A stretch of DNA of 64,000 nucleotides from JAYPHU01 sp964611435 (GTDB lineage Bacteria; Pseudomonadota; Alphaproteobacteria; Rhodospirillales; UBA2165). Positions 1 to 7,724 of this stretch are shown here, piece after piece (position 1 is the first letter of the stretch; each line of letters begins with the position of its first letter). Under the pieces are notes generated by a model, which saw nothing but the letters and a program-made list of their open reading frames with translations, did no database searches and was not told where the DNA came from. Location: contig CAZSXT010000019.1 in assembly GCA_964611435.1 (NCBI GenBank), positions 1 through 64,000 of the forward strand. Direction: 5' to 3'. The translations under genes and the position numbers were made by a program.

Positions 1-1
1 A

Positions 2-325
2 GATCCTCCGTTAACGAACAGGCTCAGCAGTCCCAAATGTTTTGATGACGGACACATCGAAGCCAAGATTTGCTATGCGCCAAGTAAGGCGGCCAACGCG
101 GGCGGTGTCGCCGTTTCCGGCTTGGAAATGAGCCAGAACAGTGCGCGCATTTCCTGGAGCGAGGCAGAGCTGCAGAAACTCTTGCACGACACCATGAAGG
201 GCATTCATGAGCGTTGCGTGCAGTATGGCGACGAAGGCGATGGTTACGTCAATTATCTAAAGGGCGCGAATATTGCCGGCTTTGTGAAAGTTGCGGACGC
301 CATGCTGGCCTATGGTGTGGTATAA
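2..325 (+). CDS. gdhA: NADP-type glutamate dehydrogenase, C-terminal part (cut by window start)
   Basis: The frame is open from the window edge to the TAA at 323-325 and gives the last 107 residues. The stretch APSKAANAGGVAVSGLEMSQ followed by YVNYLKGANIAGFVKVADAM is the conserved carboxy end of hexameric glutamate dehydrogenases of the GdhA type, which aminate 2-oxoglutarate with ammonium using NADPH. The match is strong from about base 65 onward. The first 20 or so residues at the extreme edge resemble the family poorly. A one-base difference in the TTTT run near base 40 would change the frame there, but the edge makes this undecidable. The family is about 450 residues, so roughly three quarters lies outside the window. 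Confidence 0.9.
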   Translation, partial: DPPLTNRLSSPKCFDDGHIEAKICYAPSKAANAGGVAVSGLEMSQNSARISWSEAELQKLLHDTMKGIHERCVQYGDEGDGYVNYLKGANIAGFVKVADAMLAYGVV

Positions 326-365
326 CCGATCCGGGTTTTTTTAACGAAACAGGATCGGGTTCGTC

Positions 366-1376
366 ATGGATGACGCTGCCCCTGTAAAAGTATCCGATAT
401 TGCGCCGGTAAACGCCCCTTGGGTGTGGCTGGGCCGGGATCAGTCACGCCGGGACGACTGGATTGTCGAGATGACGTCTACTGAGGTCGATGAGCTGCTG
501 GCCGCGGCCAAATCGGCGGCCGGTTGTCCACTCGATGAATTGACGCCCCAAAATTTCCCGCTTCCTAAACTTTCCAAGACGCTCGCCAATCTTCGTGAAC
601 AGGTGAGTTGGGGTCGGGGCTTTGGCCTGCTGCGCGGTCTGCCCATTCACGAGTTGCCGGCAGATCAGATCAAGACAGTCTTTTGCGGCGTGGGCGCGCA
701 TCTGGGCGTAAGTGTGTCTCAAAGCGCGGACGGCGACCGGCTGGGCGACGTGATCGATCGGGGCGGCACGGATCGCTATTACACGCGGGGCGGCGCGCTG
801 GAATTTCACATGGACCCGGTGGATGTGGTCGGGCTGTTGTGCCTGCGCGCTGCCGTCGAAGGCGGCGCCAGCCGCATCGTCAGTTCGATGGCTATTCATA
901 ATATCCTCCGGGAGGAGGCCCCGGATATTTTGGCGACACTTTACAATGGCTTTCACAACAGCCGGCGAGGTTTCGGCGAGGCCACCCGGGACGAGATGAT
1001 CCCCATGTATATCGACGGCGCCCGGCGGGTCGAGTGCTATCATCTGCCCATCACCATTCGACAAGCGGATGAGGAGGGGTTCAAGATTACGCCCGATGAA
1101 CAAAAGGCGCTGGACATGGTGGCTGAGGTCGCCGCACGGCCTGATGTTTATCTGGATATGCACTTTCAGGAAGGCGATATTCAGTTTTTGAACAACCGGA
1201 CGGTCCTACATGCGCGCACTGACTATGTGGATCACCCGGACCCGGCGCTGAAACGTCATTTGTTGCGGCTCTGGCTAATGATGGACGACTGGCCCGACCG
1301 GGCGGGCGCACAAAATTTCCGGGCGGCTTCCGGTGATCGGGCCGGCGGCGGGATCAAACCTGCAAAAGATAAATAG
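366..1376 (+). CDS. TauD/TfdA-family 2-oxoglutarate Fe(II) dioxygenase
   Basis: Predicted 336-residue non-haem iron, 2-oxoglutarate-dependent oxygenase. The iron facial triad is visible as His148-x-Asp150 in EFHMDP and distal His282 in NNRTVLHAR, with an Arg about 15-20 residues later (RHLLRLW) suited to bind 2-oxoglutarate. Length and layout fit the TauD/TfdA fold. The N-terminal 100 residues are less conserved than in taurine dioxygenase itself, so the substrate is unknown. The ATG at 366 is the first in frame and has only a weak ribosome site. It is followed after 14 bases by a GFA-family gene on the same strand and they may be cotranscribed. It differs clearly from the second TauD-type protein at 3904-4881. 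Confidence 0.85.
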   Translation: MDDAAPVKVSDIAPVNAPWVWLGRDQSRRDDWIVEMTSTEVDELLAAAKSAAGCPLDELTPQNFPLPKLSKTLANLREQVSWGRGFGLLRGLPIHELPADQIKTVFCGVGAHLGVSVSQSADGDRLGDVIDRGGTDRYYTRGGALEFHMDPVDVVGLLCLRAAVEGGASRIVSSMAIHNILREEAPDILATLYNGFHNSRRGFGEATRDEMIPMYIDGARRVECYHLPITIRQADEEGFKITPDEQKALDMVAEVAARPDVYLDMHFQEGDIQFLNNRTVLHARTDYVDHPDPALKRHLLRLWLMMDDWPDRAGAQNFRAASGDRAGGGIKPAKDK

Positions 1377-1390
1377 AGGAGGAGTGAACC

Positions 1391-1798
1391 ATGAAAGTCG
1401 ATGGCGGTTGCCACTGCGGCAATATCAAATATGAGGCGGAAATTGATCCTGAAAAAGTGGTGATCTGCCACTGCACCGACTGTCAGGTGTTGTCGGGGAC
1501 AGCCTTCCGGACCGTGCTCCCGGTGAGTGAAGAGAACTTCAAATTCACCAAGGGCGAACCGAAGGTCTATGTGAAGATCGCTGAAAGCGGCAACGAGCGG
1601 GCCCAGGCCTTTTGCCCGGATTGCGGTTCACCCTTTTATGCGACCAGCACAGGCGACGGGCCGAAAGTCTTTGGCGTGCGCACTGGAACGATTAATCAGC
1701 GCGATCAGTTGAAACCGCAAAAGCAGGTCTGGCGCCGCTCTGCGCATACCTGGCTTGGTGAGGTAGAGGATATGCCAGCTTTGGAGAAACAGACTTAG
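1391..1798 (+). CDS. GFA-family (glutathione-dependent formaldehyde-activating-like) zinc protein
   Basis: A 135-residue protein with the cysteine set of the GFA (CENP-V/Mss4-like) fold: CHCG near residue 8, CHCTDCQ near residue 27 and CPDCG near residue 75. These cysteines bind structural and catalytic zinc in the family. The founding member was described as speeding glutathione-formaldehyde adduct formation, but most GFA homologues have no proven activity, so only the family is claimed. AGAGGAGG lies a few bases before the ATG. It directly follows the TauD-type gene. Length is typical. Confidence 0.85.
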   Translation: MKVDGGCHCGNIKYEAEIDPEKVVICHCTDCQVLSGTAFRTVLPVSEENFKFTKGEPKVYVKIAESGNERAQAFCPDCGSPFYATSTGDGPKVFGVRTGTINQRDQLKPQKQVWRRSAHTWLGEVEDMPALEKQT

Positions 1799-1811
1799 TT
1801 CGCGTTTTAAA

Positions 1812-1866
1812 GTGGGTACGCGGATCACGACGCGGGGTGCTCCGCGCCGGTCCGCGCATGACGAGA
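1812..1866. repeat. Dispersed palindromic element, type C (GTACGCGGATCA / TGATCCGCG family)
   Basis: The left part reads GGGTACGCGGATCACGA and the right part GGTCCGCGCATGACGAGA, forming an imperfect inverted repeat. Similar elements recur at 10613-10645, 26809-26849, 33150-33178, 33243-33284 and 62911-62952, always between genes. This copy lies downstream of the GFA gene in the 349-bp gap before mgtE. Confidence 0.6.
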
Positions 1867-1973
1867 TTTGGGTAACTAGAACCCCTCATCCATGCGCCTG
1901 CGCAGCCGTGATCCGTGGACCCATCTAAAGAACTCTACGACCGTGCGGGCGATTTTTCCCTTCTATTCGTTTT

Positions 1974-2097
1974 GCGTCGCCCCCGGCTCGCGAAGCGATT
2001 GTCGGGGGTCCATCAGGCTTAGGAGCGTATTCTTCCAAACCTATGGTCCCCCGAGACTTGGTCCCAATCTAAATTGGTCCCAACTCGGGGGTGACGC
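1974..2097. repeat. 124-bp composite palindromic repeat, copy 1 (next to the mgtE 3' end)
   Basis: Composed of two adjacent palindromes. The first runs from GCGTCGCCCCCGGCTCGCGA to CGGGGGTCC. The second runs from GGTCCCCCGAGACTTGGTCC to CCAACTCGGGGGTGACGC, around an AT-rich centre. A second copy of the same length and orientation is at 3736-3859, with about 11 differences by eye. mgtE sits between the two copies. Confidence 0.8.
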
Positions 2098-2147
2098 CAA
2101 AAAAATGGGAAATTTGAAAATCTGACGATTATCGGAAGTACCTCTGC

Positions 2148-3515
2148 CTACCCTGCAACAAGCTGCGGCAGCATCATCGTTGCGATGCTCAGCACCAGGA
2201 AGAACCCGCACATGTCCGTCACCGTTGTCAGGATGGGCCCGGAGGCGACGGCCGGATCCACGCCACAGCGCTTGAGCAGAAGTGGAACGCACCCGCCGAT
2301 GGAGACGGCGATGAGGGAGTTCAGCGCCAGGGCGCTCGCCACCACCAGGCTAAGGTAAAAGTTCTCTTTCCAGAACCAGGCCGCGATGCCGAGCAGGCAT
2401 CCCAAGGTTATCCCGTTGATGAGCCCGACCGAAATCTCTTTGAGCCAGACCCGAAAGGCCTCGTAGGGTTTGACCAGGCCCAAGGACAGTTCCCGCATGC
2501 TGACGGCGACGGCCTGATTGCCTGAACAGCCGCTCATGTCGGAGATAATCGGCAGGAACACGGCGAGAGCGATCACCGCGCTCAGCGTATCTTCGTAGAA
2601 CGCGATAACACTGGCGGCGATGATGTTCAGCACAATATTGATGCTGAGCCATGAGAGGCGGCGGCGGGAGCGGGTGACCAAGGGCAGCGTGCGAATTTCA
2701 TCACCGCCCACAATACCCTGTAGTTTCCGGTACTCTTCTTCCGCCCGTTCGTTCAAGGCTTCCGCGACGGCATCGCGGGTGACAATCCCGATCACCCGGG
2801 CATGGGGATTGATCACCGGAAAGGTCGACATTTCGTTTCTGTTGAACATCCGTTCCAGTTCGTCGAGTTTGGTTTCCGGGGTGACAAAGGACGACGGCGT
2901 GACCAAATCCGCGATTGCCGTATTGCGCCCGGACAACACGATCTCGTTTAGGCGGACGACACCGATGAGCCGTTTCCAGCGGGAGATCACGTAAATCTCG
3001 CTGACATTCTCATTCTCGCCGCTTTCCCCGGCATCGGTCAGGTTCTGTAACACTTCGCCGACCGTGACGTCCTCTTCGAAGGCAAACACTTCGGTCATCA
3101 TCAGACCGCCCGCCTCGTCATCTTCATATTTCATCAGGCGGCGGGCGTCCTTGGCCTCTTCGGGGGCCATTTCATTGAGGATCGCCTCGGCGTCCTGTTC
3201 GGTCATTTCACCGAGAACATCCGCCTGATCGTCACTGTCCATTTCATTGAGAATGGCGGCGGCGCTTTCCGCCGGCAGTTGCTCGATGATATCGGCGGCG
3301 TGCTCGTCCGGGATTTCATCGATCAACTCGGCTGCTTCTTCCGGCTCAAGACTGGTCAGGACCAGTTCCCGGTCCTCGGCATTGAGGCGAAAGATGGCGT
3401 GCATCGCCTCGCTGGAAGACAGCGAATCGATAAAGTCCTGGAGGTTTTGTTGGTTGTTCGCCGCGGCCAATTCGCGGAGATTTTCCCAAGCTTCTCTCTG
3501 GGTGTCAGGCTCCAT
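2148..3515 (-). CDS. mgtE: Magnesium transporter MgtE
   Basis: A 455-residue inner-membrane Mg2+ channel of the MgtE family. Residues about 1-130 form the acidic helical N domain with repeated EL(I/L)xEIPxE-type units. Residues about 135-255 hold the paired CBS domains that sense cytoplasmic Mg2+. Residues about 280-455 hold five hydrophobic helices with the conserved PIISDMSGCSGNQA stretch and a final GPILTTVTDMCGF segment, which line the pore in characterised MgtE proteins. The ATG at 3515 follows GGAAGGAATGAGG. Length is normal. The gene is isolated and bracketed by near-identical 124-bp repeats. I saw no Mg2+ riboswitch-like structure upstream. Confidence 0.95.
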   Translation of the reverse strand: MEPDTQREAWENLRELAAANNQQNLQDFIDSLSSSEAMHAIFRLNAEDRELVLTSLEPEEAAELIDEIPDEHAADIIEQLPAESAAAILNEMDSDDQADVLGEMTEQDAEAILNEMAPEEAKDARRLMKYEDDEAGGLMMTEVFAFEEDVTVGEVLQNLTDAGESGENENVSEIYVISRWKRLIGVVRLNEIVLSGRNTAIADLVTPSSFVTPETKLDELERMFNRNEMSTFPVINPHARVIGIVTRDAVAEALNERAEEEYRKLQGIVGGDEIRTLPLVTRSRRRLSWLSINIVLNIIAASVIAFYEDTLSAVIALAVFLPIISDMSGCSGNQAVAVSMRELSLGLVKPYEAFRVWLKEISVGLINGITLGCLLGIAAWFWKENFYLSLVVASALALNSLIAVSIGGCVPLLLKRCGVDPAVASGPILTTVTDMCGFFLVLSIATMMLPQLVAG

Positions 3516-3635
3516 GGCCTCATTCCTTCCAAATTTGTCTGCGTGTGGCGCCGTGGATGGGTTGCCGGTGATCAGGTTATAGCAGGTGCCCGGTCCGTTT
3601 CGAATGCCTGTTTGCTAATTAAGATGCCCCCACCC

Positions 3636-3690
3636 TCGTTGTCCGGCAACGCCGGACACCGCACCCTCCCTCGCGAGGGGGAGGGGATAT
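3636..3690. repeat. Intergenic GC-rich inverted repeats in the mgtE upstream gap
   Basis: The 388-bp gap between mgtE and the next gene holds TTGTCCGGCAACGCCGGACA and CCCTCCCTCGCGAGGGGGAGGG, both self-complementary. They precede the second 124-bp repeat copy. A similar CCCTCCC/GGGAGGG palindrome is at about 62962-63008. No coding signal is seen in this gap. Confidence 0.5.
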
Positions 3691-3735
3691 TGCTGCGGGC
3701 TCAATATAGACTTCTTTCACCCATCTTCTTTATTT

Positions 3736-3859
3736 GCGTCGCCCCCGGCTCGCGAAGCGATTGTAGGGGGTCCATCAGGCTTAGCGGCGCATCCTTCTAT
3801 AACCATGGTCCCCCGAGACTTGGTCCCAATAAAAATTGGTCCCAACTCGGGGGTGACGC
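3736..3859. repeat. 124-bp composite palindromic repeat, copy 2 (mgtE upstream side)
   Basis: Direct repeat of 1974-2097: same start GCGTCGCCCCCGGCTCGCGA, same end AACTCGGGGGTGACGC, same length. Differences cluster in the central spacer between the two palindromes. The outer arms are nearly invariant, which suggests the structure is what is conserved or copied. Confidence 0.8.
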
Positions 3860-3903
3860 AGAAATGAGCGATGGGACCAAAAGGCGGCAGGTCCGGCGCC
3901 CTA

Positions 3904-4881
3904 TTAACTGTAGTCGGCTTCGTGCTGGCGTTTTTGGGCCGTGTTCTTGAACTGAGATAACGGCGGCATGAGATAACGCCGGAGTTCTTCCGGATCGGCC
4001 GGCTCGAACGCGTTCATCGGCTTGGTGCCGCCGATGGTAACCCGCTCCATCAAGCGGCGCTGCGGATAGTAATCGTGCAGGGCCGAATGCTGGACCAGCC
4101 GGTTGTCCCAGAATACCACCGTGTCCGGCGCCCACTGATGGCGGTAATGATATTCGTGTCGGAGCGTCTTTTTATACAGCATCCGCAGGATCGCCTCGCT
4201 CTCCTCTTCCTCCATCCCCTTGATGAAGCGGGTGAACTGAGGCGTCACGAACAGCACCTTGCGCCCGGTGATCGGATGTTCGGTGACCACCGGATGGACG
4301 ACCGGCGGGTGCTTTTCTTCGGCCAGGTGCATCTTGCGGCGGCCTTCTTCGGTGTCCGGGAACATATCCTTGAACGGGCCTAAGTCATGGACCGCTTCAA
4401 GGCCGGACAGAAACTGCTGCATCCGGTCGGACAAGCCTTCCCACACCGCGGCCATGCTGCAGAAATTAGTGTCGCCGCCGAATTCTGGCACGATCTTCGA
4501 GCAAAGCGCCGTGCCCATGGGCGGGGCTTCGCGGAAGGTTTCATCCGTGTGCCAAACATCGGTCGGGGCTGGCGGGTTGCCCTCTTTATTGTCATAGCGG
4601 ATGAGTTCCGGCGTATCCTCTGTATTGGTGGAGAAGGGATGCACGGTCAGTGGGCCGAAATAGCGGCCAAAACGCATCAGATCATCGGATGAAATCTTCT
4701 GGTTGGGAAACACCAGGACGCCGAACTCTCCGTGGGCAAGACGCAGGGAGTCGATCACCGTATCGTCCAACTCTTGGGTCAGATCGATCCCGGTCACCTC
4801 CGCGCCCAGGAAAACGCCTTTCTGTTTTATGGTAATGCCTGGAAAATCGGTCTTCGGGGTCGGTGCGTTCATATTGTTCAT
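3904..4881 (-). CDS. TauD/TfdA-family 2-oxoglutarate dioxygenase (second copy)
   Basis: A 325-residue cytoplasmic Fe(II)/2-oxoglutarate oxygenase, closer to the classical TauD/TfdA type than the gene at 366. The facial triad is His111-x-Asp113 (VWHTDETF) and His265 (RLVQHSALHDYYPQRR), with arginines at 275-280 for 2-oxoglutarate. The N-terminal segment LGAEVTGIDL and GVLVFPNQ are family hallmarks. TauD/TfdA enzymes hydroxylate sulfonates, aryloxyacetates or related substrates; the substrate here cannot be read from sequence. The ATG is preceded by GAGGAATAGCGCA. It lies 11 bases downstream of the gentisate-dioxygenase-like gene, so both are probably one transcript, which suggests aromatic-compound catabolism. 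Confidence 0.9.
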   Translation of the reverse strand: MNNMNAPTPKTDFPGITIKQKGVFLGAEVTGIDLTQELDDTVIDSLRLAHGEFGVLVFPNQKISSDDLMRFGRYFGPLTVHPFSTNTEDTPELIRYDNKEGNPPAPTDVWHTDETFREAPPMGTALCSKIVPEFGGDTNFCSMAAVWEGLSDRMQQFLSGLEAVHDLGPFKDMFPDTEEGRRKMHLAEEKHPPVVHPVVTEHPITGRKVLFVTPQFTRFIKGMEEEESEAILRMLYKKTLRHEYHYRHQWAPDTVVFWDNRLVQHSALHDYYPQRRLMERVTIGGTKPMNAFEPADPEELRRYLMPPLSQFKNTAQKRQHEADYS

Positions 4882-4892
4882 TGCGCTATTCC

Positions 4893-5873
4893 TCAGCCTG
4901 CTTCAAAGCGGTAGTAGTTGGAAAATTTCATCAGGGCTTCATCGGACATGGAGAACAAGACCGAATCCTCTTCCGCCCGATGTTCGATCCAGTTCCACAT
5001 GGGCCCGGCGAAGGTATCGCCTCGGGCCCAATTGATCTCTACCCCATCGATGATGCTAATACCCGATCCCATCATGGTGTTAAAGACCAGATTGGCGGCC
5101 TGGCGGTAACGCCGGGTGGTCTGACCGGCCTGCAGCCGTTCGACAAAGATGGCGATGGTCGGCATCTCGTAGGCTTCCAATTGGATGCGGGCGCCGAAAT
5201 GGCCTTCGGGGTCGGGCGTTGCCTTATCGAGGCGCGCCTGCAGCATGTCCCAAGTGAAACGATACGGCGAATCCGGGGTGACCCGTTGGACCGGCTCGTA
5301 AACGTCCGGATGTTCGTCGAAGAACATGGGTTCCAGGAGATGGGTCAGCGGTACGTCCAGCCCGTCGAACCAATATGCCGGTTCATCCCCGTCATGGCCG
5401 TGGCCGTGCCAGCACCAGCCGGGCGTGAGAACAATATCGCCCGTCTCCATGGGATGCTTTTCGCCGTTGACGGTGGAGAAAGAGCCTTTGCCGTCAATTA
5501 TCACCCGGAGCGCATGGGGCGCGTGCCGATGACTGCGGGCCTTCTCGCCGGGCAGGATCATCTGATAGGCGCAGACTTGTGTCTTGGTGGTGGCAAAGTC
5601 ATTGCCCTTTACCGGGTTGACCAGGACCATATTGCGCCGTTCAGCCAGTTCGGTGCTGATCAGCCGGCCGGCGGCCTCCAGGGCGGCGTGGCAGTCGGCG
5701 TATCGCCAATGCATCGGCGTGAACGGCGTGTTGGGCTCCGGGAACAGGATCGGCACATCCCGGTCGATCCAGCCGGGCGTCAACTCCATCGGTTTGATCG
5801 CGGCATAAAGGTCGTCGAGGCTCGCCGCGTTGGCGAGGGATTCCAGACTGTCTACGGATACTGAATCAGGCAT
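4893..5873 (-). CDS. Gentisate 1,2-dioxygenase-like bicupin
   Basis: A 326-residue protein with two cupin folds. The N-terminal cupin carries the iron-binding motif HRHxxxALR (His115, His117) and the matching WCWHGHGHDG (His156), as in gentisate 1,2-dioxygenase and 1-hydroxy-2-naphthoate dioxygenase, which cleave the ring of gentisate-type substrates with Fe(II). The C-terminal cupin (about 230-326) is degenerate, as usual in the family. The reading frame extends to 6017, but the ATG at 5873 is preferred: it has AGGGAGAGTGGGAG upstream and the extension overlaps the divergent gene. Gentisate itself is a likely but unproven substrate. A salicylyl-CoA hydroxylase-like fusion, which could feed gentisate formation, is at 60.5 kb. 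Confidence 0.82.
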   Translation of the reverse strand: MPDSVSVDSLESLANAASLDDLYAAIKPMELTPGWIDRDVPILFPEPNTPFTPMHWRYADCHAALEAAGRLISTELAERRNMVLVNPVKGNDFATTKTQVCAYQMILPGEKARSHRHAPHALRVIIDGKGSFSTVNGEKHPMETGDIVLTPGWCWHGHGHDGDEPAYWFDGLDVPLTHLLEPMFFDEHPDVYEPVQRVTPDSPYRFTWDMLQARLDKATPDPEGHFGARIQLEAYEMPTIAIFVERLQAGQTTRRYRQAANLVFNTMMGSGISIIDGVEINWARGDTFAGPMWNWIEHRAEEDSVLFSMSDEALMKFSNYYRFEAG

Positions 5874-5981
5874 CGTTTTTCTCCCACTCTCCCTACTATA
5901 ACCCCCATATTCGGCTCTTGTCATGGGCGTCTGGACTCTGTGCATGGTCTCCCGTAAACACGAGGGACGAGGGAGAAAACC

Positions 5982-7118
5982 ATGAAACGCAGCACAAATC
6001 GAATCCTGACCACCCATGCTGGTGCCTTGCCGTGGGAAAAACCCATCCTACCGGGCCAAACCGGGTACGAGGAACGTCTGAAAGAAGACGTCATCGGCGT
6101 CGTCGCCCGCCAGCGGGATACGGGCTTGGACGTGATCAACGAAGGCGAGTTTACCAAGGGTGGCGACTGGCTGTCGTTCATGGACGGCCGGCTTGGCGGC
6201 TGCGAACCGCGGGAGGATATCGACGGCAAGTATTTCTCCACCCTCGGCAAGGACCGGGAGGAATTTGCCGACTTCTACCGCTACGCCGGCGAGAAGGGCA
6301 CGCTGTTTTTCGCCGAGAGCAATCACATCGTCGCCACCCGGCTGACTTGGTTCTGCACGGAACCCATCACTTATGTGGGCCAGGACGAAATGCAGCGGGA
6401 GATTGATCTGTTGAAGGCCACCGCCGGGACCGAAGACGTGTTCTTGACCACCACCGCGCCGGCCAGTTTGGAGCCCTATTACCGCAATGAATATTACGAC
6501 AATCAGGAAGACTTTATCTTCGGCATGGCAGAGGCGCTGAAGACCGAATACAAGATGATCGCCGACGCCGGATTTATCGTTCAGGTGGATGACGCCTGGC
6601 TGCCGGCAACTTGGGACCGGACCGGCATCCAGATGGGCCTGGAGAAATACCGGGACTGGTGCATGGTGCGGATCGAGGCGCTGAACCATGCGCTTGAGGG
6701 CATCCCCGAAGAACAAATCCGTTATCATTTGTGCTGGGGAAGCTGGCACGGCCCCCACGCCCACGATATTGAACTGGAAAAGATTGTCGACATCATGCTG
6801 GCGGTGAATGCCGGGGCGTATCTGATCGAGGCGGCCAATGCGCGGCATGAACACGAATATATTGTCTGGGATGATGTGGAGCTGCCGGAGGGTAAAATTC
6901 TGATCCCTGGCGTGGTCGCCCACGCAACCGATCTGATCGAGCATCCGGAGCTGGTGTCCCAGCGCATTCAGCGCTTCGCCGAACGGGTCGGCCGGGAAAA
7001 CGTGATCGCCGGCACCGACTGCGGCTTTGGCGGCCGGTCCCATCCGCAGATCGCCTGGGCGAAGCTCAAGGCGCTGACCGAAGGCGCGGAACTGGCGTCA
7101 AAGGCGCTGGGGTATTAA
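5982..7118 (+). CDS. MetE-like (cobalamin-independent methionine synthase C-domain) zinc protein
   Basis: A 378-residue single-domain member of the UROD/MetE-like superfamily. The zinc ligands of the MetE barrel can be placed at His249 and Cys251 (YHLCWGSWHGPH) and Cys347 (GTDCGFGGR), with Glu290-region acidic residues. True MetE is about 750 residues and has an N-terminal folate/homocysteine domain that is absent here. Short homologues in catabolic settings transfer thiols to or from other substrates, for example epoxyalkane:coenzyme M transferases. Its neighbours are ring-cleavage and dioxygenase genes, so a thiol or methyl transfer in catabolism is as likely as methionine synthesis. ATG follows GAGGGAGAAAACC. 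Divergent from the cupin gene. Confidence 0.8.
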   Translation: MKRSTNRILTTHAGALPWEKPILPGQTGYEERLKEDVIGVVARQRDTGLDVINEGEFTKGGDWLSFMDGRLGGCEPREDIDGKYFSTLGKDREEFADFYRYAGEKGTLFFAESNHIVATRLTWFCTEPITYVGQDEMQREIDLLKATAGTEDVFLTTTAPASLEPYYRNEYYDNQEDFIFGMAEALKTEYKMIADAGFIVQVDDAWLPATWDRTGIQMGLEKYRDWCMVRIEALNHALEGIPEEQIRYHLCWGSWHGPHAHDIELEKIVDIMLAVNAGAYLIEAANARHEHEYIVWDDVELPEGKILIPGVVAHATDLIEHPELVSQRIQRFAERVGRENVIAGTDCGFGGRSHPQIAWAKLKALTEGAELASKALGY

Positions 7119-7144
7119 GCCGCCAAAATTTAAGACGCCAAATT

Positions 7145-7720
7145 TTAAGATGTCTGAGGGGCCTTGGGGCCCATACCGGTGCTGACCAGGCGCAACGGTT
7201 CGCCGTTGCCACCCTCCAGCGCCCACATGTAGCGCGTGGCGTAGCGCTGCACGTCCTCGTGCTCCCAGGCAGCTTTCAACTCACTTTCGGGGATGTCCGT
7301 GTTGGCCTCGACCTCTGACGCCGAATAGCTGTCGGCTTCGCCGTGGCGGATCAGCCAGCAGAGCGCTTCCCACCCGGTTCTGCCGTCCCGTTGGCTGGGC
7401 AGCGGTTCCACCATGCCGAGGCCCTCGGGGCCGCCGGTGATCTCTACCCCGTTCCAAAACGCGATCCGGTCATTGATGATCGCCGATGCCGGGTAGGGCT
7501 TTACGTACTCCCAGGCGCAGCCCGGGTTGGTCTCGCCGTTGACGGTCACGTCGTAATAATCGGCGATGCCCTTCCAATGGCAGAAAGTCGGCCGGGTGTC
7601 CGTGCTTTCGGTGAAGTAATCCCAGTTGACGGCGGATTTGGGGAAGTAGGCATTGCCTTCCACATGGGCGATGTCATCGCTCTCCGCCAGGGTCACGCCG
7701 TTCCAGGTTGCCTTTGCCAT
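7145..7720 (-). CDS. DUF427-domain protein
   Basis: A 191-residue protein. Residues 1-90 form a DUF427 domain: WNGVTLAESDD, VEGNAYFP, and the typical CHWKGIADYYDV block. The remainder carries an extra helical region with WEALCWLIRHGEAD. DUF427 proteins are small beta folds of unknown biochemical role, found widely in bacteria. The frame opens with a TTG at 7735, but the ATG at 7720 with a G-rich ribosome site (GGGGGGTAATGAT) is preferred. It starts 4 bases after the stop of the metallo-hydrolase gene upstream, so the two are very likely cotranscribed. Confidence 0.75.
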   Translation of the reverse strand: MAKATWNGVTLAESDDIAHVEGNAYFPKSAVNWDYFTESTDTRPTFCHWKGIADYYDVTVNGETNPGCAWEYVKPYPASAIINDRIAFWNGVEITGGPEGLGMVEPLPSQRDGRTGWEALCWLIRHGEADSYSASEVEANTDIPESELKAAWEHEDVQRYATRYMWALEGGNGEPLRLVSTGMGPKAPQTS

Positions 7721-7724
7721 ATCA

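Noticed and set aside
2..80. Possible frameshift in gdhA near the TTTT at about 38-41
   Set aside because: The edge of the window removes the context needed. The poor match could be natural variation or an assembly edge effect.
326..358. CCGATCC/GGATCGG inverted repeat after gdhA as a terminator
   Set aside because: The T run lies in the loop rather than after the stem, so it is not a standard terminator on the plus strand; kept as unexplained.
3516..3903. Magnesium riboswitch upstream of mgtE
   Set aside because: The gap is filled by palindromic repeats; no M-box-like architecture was seen.
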